From NCBI GenBank assembly GCA_964016985.1, contig OZ024830.1, positions 63,814,550 through 63,878,549 of the forward strand: a DNA stretch of 64,000 nt, in the 5' to 3' direction. Positions 34,001 through 43,000 of this stretch are shown here, piece after piece. How positions within the stretch are numbered: the stretch's first letter is position 1; every line of letters begins with the position of its first letter. The notes below the pieces were generated by a model that saw only the letters and a list, made by a program, of their open reading frames with translations, did not search any database and was not told where the DNA came from. The translations under genes were made by a program, and so were the position numbers. Source of the DNA: Anodontia alba (Eukaryota > Mollusca > Bivalvia > Lucinida > Lucinidae).

Positions 34001-37000
34001 CTTACAGTAGTTTTACTCGATCGAAACCTTACCCTTAATTCTGGTGCTTAAAATTCTAATATGTGTTCGGTCAGCGTAAGGCCCTCTACCCCATTATTTG
34101 ACAAAAAAAAGCATGTTTAGTTATAACATAGAGGATTTTGAATTCCACGTGAATGTAAAAGAAGTTTGGTTTCTTTAAAAACGATTCTTTTAACGTTCAA
34201 GAACAGCAAAGATACAATACAGATTATATATTTTGGATAAAGGAACACATTTAATATTTTCGTCAATAAATTTTGTTTCCATATATCATATGAAAAATAG
34301 TGTGAATAAATTCTACGAAAAGGCCACGTGTATCTAAAATATAATATTCAACAAAAATATTTTACTAGGCACTCACAATACTCAGCTAAAATTTTACCAT
34401 CAGAAAGTAAAACACATACGCAATCACAAGTACATACGCAGGTAGCTAGCTCATATAGCGACCCGCATGATCCTTGAACTAACATCGCGAACGAGCAGAC
34501 TGCATTCGTCTACACTTGTTGCACATTTCACTATAATCTCCGTTTTAGCGACTTCATGCTACACCCCGTCGAAAGCTTTCTAGTAGTGTGAAGATATATT
34601 GCAAAGATCTTGCCGCTGTTGAAGATGCCTCTCGTCCCAAGCCTCAGATTTCATATATGCTCAGTAGTATTTCTTCCTGCTTTAGTTTGAAATCAGCTTA
34701 TTCGTCAGCAATTATCTCTTCTCCCTGAGTCTGGAATCTGCAGAGGGGCATTACCCAGCTTGGCTTGGATGGTTGGCGGGAGTCAGTTCTAGCACTGCTG
34801 CATAAATATGTTCCATTTCTTTGAGTATGAAACCACCATTTACTGAGACAATGCTCGCCTGTTCTACGGAACTTCGGAAAATTGTAAAATCTTGATCTGA
34901 TTACAGTGAATACCTATAGATATTTCAAATTCGAGACCTCTCCGAGATGTCGGCTCCTGTCTCCTTCTACAACTTTCATCTAAGAAAGTTTAAAAGTTAT
35001 CGCGGCGACGATTCAATCCGAGAATGATAAAAAAAAATCATCAAATTTAATTTGTTTCATATTTTAAACATAACATTTATCAGTTTTCTGGCTATTTAAG
35101 GGCTGATTAGATATGTGTGGCCTTGAAACTGTTTGAAGGGCAGAACAAACGTAAATTGCACCGTGTGTCTTCAGTTTGCATTACAAAGGCAGACGGCAGT
35201 TATCAACGATTTTGTTTCTATCATACCTATGAATGGGAAATGATACTCTTTAAAGTAAGACAACTCTCTCAAAACTGTTTTGCTCTCTTTTAAAAAGAGG
35301 TCTGATCGAAAAGGAAATAAATTACTCCCCTTGCTAATTATTTCCTTTTAGAGTCGATCCCTTTTCAGAAAGGGATTGGTGTGCAAAAAAGCAAACAAGA
35401 CGTCACAAAATTGTCTCCCTGGAAGAAAATCTACCAAGTATCTCCAGTCACATTATCTACCAGATTTTGTAGTGGTGTAGCAGTGCGACATACTTAAGAA
35501 CTGATAAAAAGTTTGGTGATTTTGACGACTTTGAAGAATAATACAGCACTTAAAGATTAAAGTCACTACGCACATGACAGTTATTCCCCAGTGTGCTCCA
35601 GCATATTTCATCGTTGGTTTAACCAGATAAAGTCCCACAAGTAGTATGGTTGGCACAATGGTGATTGGTCCAATAAAGCGCATGAAAACGCCGACTAATC
35701 CTGTAAGGCCTATAAGACAATGAAGACCGCCACATAGTACCAGTGGACCCATAAGCTGAAAAAAAGAAGAAAAGGATCTAGATTATTGACTAATTATTTA
35801 TAAAAACTAAAAAGTTCCTTTCGGAAACAAAAAAAAAAAAAAAAAAATACTAGATCTATTAGATAGAAAATGGAAGTCTCGGTTTTATTTAGACTTTTCA
35901 TAAGCAGTAATGAAGTTTGCAACACTGCTTACACCCTCTAGCGTATACATGAGCAGATCTTTCCTCTTTATTTCCCTTCCCACTGCTTATGCCCTCTTGC
36001 GGATACATGAGCAGAACTTCATTTTCAAAGATACAACAATAGGCCCAATGATTCCAAAGGAAATGAAAATATAATCTGCACTATGGTAAAGTATGGGGAG
36101 ACTTTCTACGGCCGCCATACGGCACTAACACCAGCTGCAGTGAGGTAAAATATAAATCTAAAAGGTTGCCTTTGGAACAAAAAACACATCACATATAGAA
36201 ATTGGGATTCTCGGTTTTATTGAGACTCTTTATAAGCAGTAATGACGTTTGCAACACTGCTTACGCACTCTAGCGTATACATGAGCAGAATTTTATTTTC
36301 AAAGATACAACAATGGACCCAATGACCCCAAAGGAATAGAAAAGACGTTTTCAGTGTAGATTTGTTTAGCTTGAAGAGATATATGTGGATGTATTGTCAA
36401 AAAAGGATGGCGGTAAAATATGTTTAGATTAAAACGTGTATATTTTTCAGACAAACACATACGATGTCTCCCTCTTACCAAACGCTTGTCTAGTTGTACA
36501 TAGATACCTGAAGTTGCCTCTCAGCTGTGAACTTACCGGTTCTGTCTTCAATTTATGAACTTTTTCCCTTTCCGAATAAACATTATCTTGTGACATTTTA
36601 TGCTTAAACAAACTGTCACAAAATATCTATATCAATTTAAAGCTATACGCGCATAAAGTAAAGTGGTGGTTCTTCTTTGCCTGATCATATTTTATATTTC
36701 TACTAAGTTGACAGAAAATGGAATGGCATGAATTCTATTATATTCCGTGCACAAAGTGACGCTTTCCGTCTCTATAATTAGGTTTCAAGACTATTACACA
36801 TTTATGTAGAACTAAGTCCATTTGGTAAGTGGGAAAAACCAGAGAGCCTTGATAAAACTGATGACCATTCGCAAACAGAACTTGGCATCCCCGCATGTGA
36901 CTCCGGCTCGAACTATTACGATGAAAGATTATCTAGTGATCAAGTATCAATGCCCTTATCAACTAAGCCACTGATACCCTTTGTAAAATAGAGGAGTTTC

Positions 37001-40000
37001 AAGTTGATGGATACAATATGCATATAAAAGAATACAGCTAGCATTCAACATAAATCTACATCGGGCCGTTAGCGGCCCGTCAGCTACCCTGATGGGCCGC
37101 TAGCGGTCCGCTATAGATTTATGTAGAATGCTTACTGGGTTAAGTTCGTTGAAATGAAACTAGAGTTTTAATTTTTGTTTCTGTTTTCTGCTCATTGTCT
37201 GGTAATGCTTTATATTTATACCAGATTTCGTAAATCTACCATAAAGCCTTTAGCATTATGAAACACAAATTCCATATGAAACATTTTAGCATTGCGATTA
37301 TCTCGCTTGGAGAAGAGATAGCTAATCTTACTTCTTTTCGTACGTTTGTTTGATTTGCGCTTGTTTGTTCTTGTTTGTTCTTGTCTCTTTCCTCTTTCTC
37401 TTGTGTCTGGGATGGGCTGTGGCTTGTGATTGTGGCACTCCCTGGTCTTTTCTCTTTTTTTTTTTTTTTTTTTTTTTCATTTCATTTCATGCATGTCTGT
37501 GGCTGCTGTGTTTCGCGAATCATGACAGTTGATGTACACTCATTGGGGGTGCACAGTGCTTGCCAATATGTGGGGGAAGCTCCGTTAAAATTGGCTGTGT
37601 GTAAAAGGTAACTCTGAAAGTATTTTACCAACTTTCTCTGGCTAGGAAAGGCACATATTGTCATATGAACTGAGCAATTTTCCAGAATCATCGCTGACCT
37701 GCATGCCGAAGTCAAATGAGTCGCAACGTGAGAGAACAAATATCCCTTAACCCTTGTCCTGCGGAATAAATTTACATGCAACGCCCACGCCTAATTTTCA
37801 GCCAATCAGATTACATGATCTGAATTGTTGCTATAAATTCACATACTTAATGGCAAACAGTGCAGACCCAGATCAGTTGGCTTCTTCAGAAGCTAACTGA
37901 TCTGGATATACACTGTTTTCAAAGGCAAGGTATATCCTGGTTCAGCAGGACAAGGGTTAATGGTACTCACGGCTAAAATATTATGTAAATTTACGCTACT
38001 GAGAACATCAAAATAAATAAACAAATAAATAAATAACATATAGAAAGTAAGTTTTGTATCCTTTCATGTACCTCTCTTGTTCTCACACTGACGAGCTCCT
38101 GCTGACGTTCTTCTACAGTTGCGTTTGCCCAAGACTCCTTGTTAAAAGAAACTGTGGAAAAAATATAAGACGCACCATGTGATGACGTGTCTTTGGGTCA
38201 TATGCGGACAATATAGGCCCAACTCTGCCTACGATTCCCGCAGCTTGATTCGATATATATATAGCAAACGCCTTAATCAGATTAAATCGTTCTGCTTTAA
38301 GAATTGAATACCAGTACCAGTTTTGCAAACGAGATCAGCTTGATGCAGGACCGACGCCTTTTGCCATGTACATGTGTATATGTAGTAGTTTCATATAGGG
38401 GGTCTTTCATTTCATTTATTTACATGGTATGACATCGATCGATAGCTTAATTTTCAAAGCGCTCAAATTAAACTGCGTCAACATATCATTTCTCATAAAT
38501 CCGCCAAATAATGGTGCTGCAGATGTTATATGTTTTAAAGTTTCAAATGAGTTCAGTTGTAAAAACAGCATTGATGAAGAATGATCGAGAAAGAATTTGC
38601 ATTTTGATGCCAATTTGATCCAAAATCGGACAAAAACCAAGGAAGCCTATGACATTTTAAAGACTTCAAAACTATTATCAAAGGTACTGCCAGTTTGAAC
38701 TGGACATTTGACTTATGAAACGTATGCAAATTAGGTCCCCATATATGGTATATAATATCGCCAATTTGCAAAATATGTTCTAATTCCATGATTATACTAT
38801 TTTAAAACATTTTTATAGCAAACTAATAATAAATATATATTTCTTTATTACTACGTCAAAATTGCATGCTCATAATAAGTCTTGACCGCATTGCAGATGT
38901 GAGTTAACCTTGATAGCATGGTATTAGTCGTGCTATGGAAAAACTGGGTAGTAGCCCAGCTAACAGTCTTTTTAAATCTATACGAGACATTGGTCTTTCA
39001 TTTCATTCATAAATATAGATGATATGAAATCCATCGACATCTTAATTTTTCAACGCGCTCAAATTAAATTGCCTCAATGTATCATTCTCATAAGCCCACT
39101 AATGATGCCTTGAAAAGTGCAGATGTTGAATACACAAACTTGTTACTCTGTATTACGTAATTGTCAGAAAATGGACGAGTTTAAAGGGAGAACAACATTG
39201 AAGACTGTATCTGAGATTAAAGATCTTGGAAACAAAATCATTTTGATGCAATTTGATCCAAAATGGGACACACCTAGGAAGTTAATGACATTTAATGACG
39301 TCAAAACATTTGTTAAGGGCGGCGCCATTTTGAATATTCAAATAGGTTATAAATACTTTGAATTATTAAAATCTTCTTTCTGGCAGACAACAGTGGTTTC
39401 GAGGAAAATCCCGAGAAGCTACAAACATATGTAGAGGTACACCGCTGCTGTAATTATTGCTGTATTATTTATTTAGGTTTAGCATATTTAGCTAAGATTT
39501 TAGGGCGTCATAAGGACTCACTAAATATTCATATGAGCAATACTGACATCTTCAAGCTTCAATTACTTTCTTATTTGTCATCCAATTTGATCATATTTGC
39601 ATCAAAATGTATTTTTTGTAAAGATCCTTCAATCCAGGTACATTCTTTGCCAACCTTGCTTTTCCTAATAAAAATAAGCTATAATTGTGTGTCCAAAAGT
39701 CCGTACATTACTGTGCTTTCAACATCTTTCAGAAAGTCGTTTTTTGCTTGGCGCTTTACACAGAAGTAAATTTGCAAACTTTTGTCATCATTTAATGCAA
39801 AACCATTTGCGGTAATAACCTATTCACAAAAAGTTTGATTCTAGTCGTTGGTTTTAAAAAATCAAATATTTTCACGTTTTCCCATTGTAAAAATGAATGC
39901 AAATTATGCAGAAATCTGTAAGGTCGGTAACGGGGGCAGATTTTCAACAAGATCCGCTTGTTCAGTTTTTCTGAAATTTTCACAAGAACTCAAACATCAA

Positions 40001-43000
40001 TAACTCAAATTCAGCAAAGAAAAGTAAAAAAATATATATTTTTTTTCTCATACACAACTTTCAAAAAATTACTTTACTATAGAACTTGCAAAGGCCAGAC
40101 CAATTTTGGGCCATAAATTTAATTTCAGGGTACTTATTTGAGAGCAAAACACATAAACAGAAAAGACATATAGTTTCTGATAAGACACGGTCAGTCAGAA
40201 CAAAATATCTTTATCTAAAATAAAACACCAAGCAAAACACATATTTCCGAGTGATGTCGTAAGGACAGTAGGATGATACAAATGTTCCTTATGTCAGTAA
40301 TACACAAACCAAAGCTCCGAACAGATTCCTAAAAAAAAACCGTAACAGGAGTTGATTACACAGATATATACCGTAAATTGTGACAGTCCTAGGAAAATGG
40401 TTGAAAATTGAAAAGGCAAAACTTTGTCAAACATAACCTTCAGAAAGCCGCATGCTTATGTTCATTTTGTTAATACAGTTATTTGGCTAGTTCCGCGTAC
40501 GGTTATGCTTGATAACGATTTCCAAATAACTAGCTGAACAAAACTGGATTTTTGGTTTGCTAATACAGTGTCTATTCTTCCATTAAATATCACACTTTAG
40601 AATTAGTCATTCGACTTTGTTTATCTGCCCTTGCGATGACCGTGAAGTACATCACTTATTTGCCTAGTTCCGAATAGTTTTGCTAGTTTCGTATAATGAC
40701 TGAGGAATCTGTAAAATTTCCCTCGGATAATGCAACAGCCTCTAAATATGTCTTTACTAGTTTGTATTATGTGAGAAAATTAATTCAATATAAGTCACTC
40801 GTCATAAAAGGACAGGACAGTTCACATTACCTCAAATCGGCCCCAAATCCCATAGCTCATGGCATAACGATTTTTTCGGCATGTACACCCTCTTTACTGC
40901 AAGATCTAGCTCATATTTTTTGGGTTTGATAATCTTTCAAAAGTAAAATTATTTCATTGATGTTTAAGAAGTTGCAAGGAATAGGCGCATTAAATCCTAT
41001 TATATCCCCTTCTGAAGCCCTAAAATAAAACAAGCAGTTAAATTATGTGTTTCCATTGTTAATAAATCCATCTGCGGCTGGTGTTAAACGCCGTGTGACG
41101 CCCTAAAAGTCTCCCCGTACTTCGTCAAAGTGCAGAAAATTTGAGAGACGACTCAAAAAACTATTTTCGGGGTTTCCGACCAAGTTAGACTCACAGCTGC
41201 CTAGTGAGCCACAGCTATTAGGGAGAATGTTGAAAGTTTTGATGGGTAGTATGCAGCCAACAACAATGACGCTGATCAGACTGTTGATGCACAAACTATG
41301 TGTCTGTTGTTTGCATATGGCATAAAGCAGGTTATCTCATGGCAAGGCTCACATTTTTGCTTCAATCGTCTGTCACATGTGTCAGATTCTTTTATTGGTA
41401 CACTGTATCGCTATATGGCTAAACATATGGTTAGTGTAATCATAACGTGTGTAAGCTCCTTATACCCGGAACTAATCAAATCGGATGCACAAATTAGCAA
41501 TCGATTAATTGTTGAAAAAAGCGTTTTATTTAAAATCCTTGCAAGGAGTATTTAAGCAGATGTTGAAAAGTTTGTTCCTCCCAATAGATGGAAAAAATCT
41601 TTATTGACTGTCTACTTAAAGGATCTAGGCAAATGTTATTTACACATTTTCAAAATTTATGTTAAGCATAAGGTCTCTAGGGAAAATCGGCCCGTATCCA
41701 TCAATAAGGTAATATTTCTCACACTTAATTTTGATCGCTGTCGTGCCTTTGATGGCGATTTTTTCCCTTATTCGGAATACACTAAACCTTAGAACTAACC
41801 AAATAACTGTATTCTACATTCAAAACTATGGTTCATTGAAAACTGTAAGAGGAGTGGAATATAAGCCCTAGAACTTGCTACAATGGCAACATTTAAGTGA
41901 AATGGATACATTTTCAGGTGGGGAGGCAACCCTGTCAAAATTGATAAATAGATTTTGGCCCCTTCTGAACAACAACCGCAGAGGACAGACAGGATATAAA
42001 ATATCCGCGGAATGTCACAATATTTGCTAAATTATGGTAATATACTGTGCCAATACGCAGGTTGATCTGAACCTGCGCTGGACCCACAGGTCCGAAAGTA
42101 CGATTTCTGACGTTGAGGCTCAGATAGCGAGTACTTTATTTGCACAATTACATGGTAACCTCAATGACTCGAACACGGATGGCTCGTTTACCGTAGATGA
42201 CTCGAACTAGTTTTTGAGTCCTTAGGACATTTTTTTTCCGTTAGCTCAAGAAAACAAATATTTAGGGATGTTTTCTTTATTTATCCTGAAAAAGTATGTT
42301 GTGTGTACTCATTAGAATCGCCTCATCGAGGCGATTCAAATGAGTACACACACATATCAATATTTTATAGAAGTTGGAAAAGACAATCCTAAATTATCCC
42401 CATTTGCCTCCTGACCTGGCGCTATGGTTCGAGGCGGCCATAGCGCCGCTATGGCTCGAACTACCCATGTCTCGAACAAATTTCCATGGTCCCGTAGATG
42501 TTCGAGCCATTGAAGTTCGACTGTATAATGTTTATTCTTACAATGATGTTCTAAACTACATCTACGATCATCTAAATCTCTTAGAGCAATCAGAGGTATA
42601 ATATAACCACTGGAAGGGCCTTGATAAAGTGGTAACCGGATCCCAAAACATGACTGCATAAATGTCGCCATTCCAGACATCAGCATTGTAGAACTTAGCA
42701 TGTTACGAATAAATTCATCGTCATTTTCCGCACATACAGCTTCGGCAACCAGCTGTGGAACGATCAGTGACCCCGCAATGGACAACAGACATTGCTGAAA
42801 TGAAAATAGGAACTCAACAAAAACAAGTATTACTTTCTTTTTGCCTCGTACCAAACTTTCCCTGCACGTACGCGTCCTATTCATTTACTGTTGTTTATAT
42901 ATAATCGCTTGTTATCAAACGCAAAGTTAGTATGGTTAGTATATCGGAATATAAGACTTGATCGCAATTATTTAAGTACAATAATGTATTAAAAATGATG

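Noticed and set aside
31531..34033. CRISPR array
   Set aside because: Tandem units touch each other with no unique spacers, and the genome is eukaryotic.
33326..34051. 241-codon ORF of 22-residue repeats as a secreted repeat protein
   Set aside because: It follows from a 66-bp satellite unit; other parts of the array have frame-breaking units, there is no upstream start context or signal peptide, and it is antisense in an intron.
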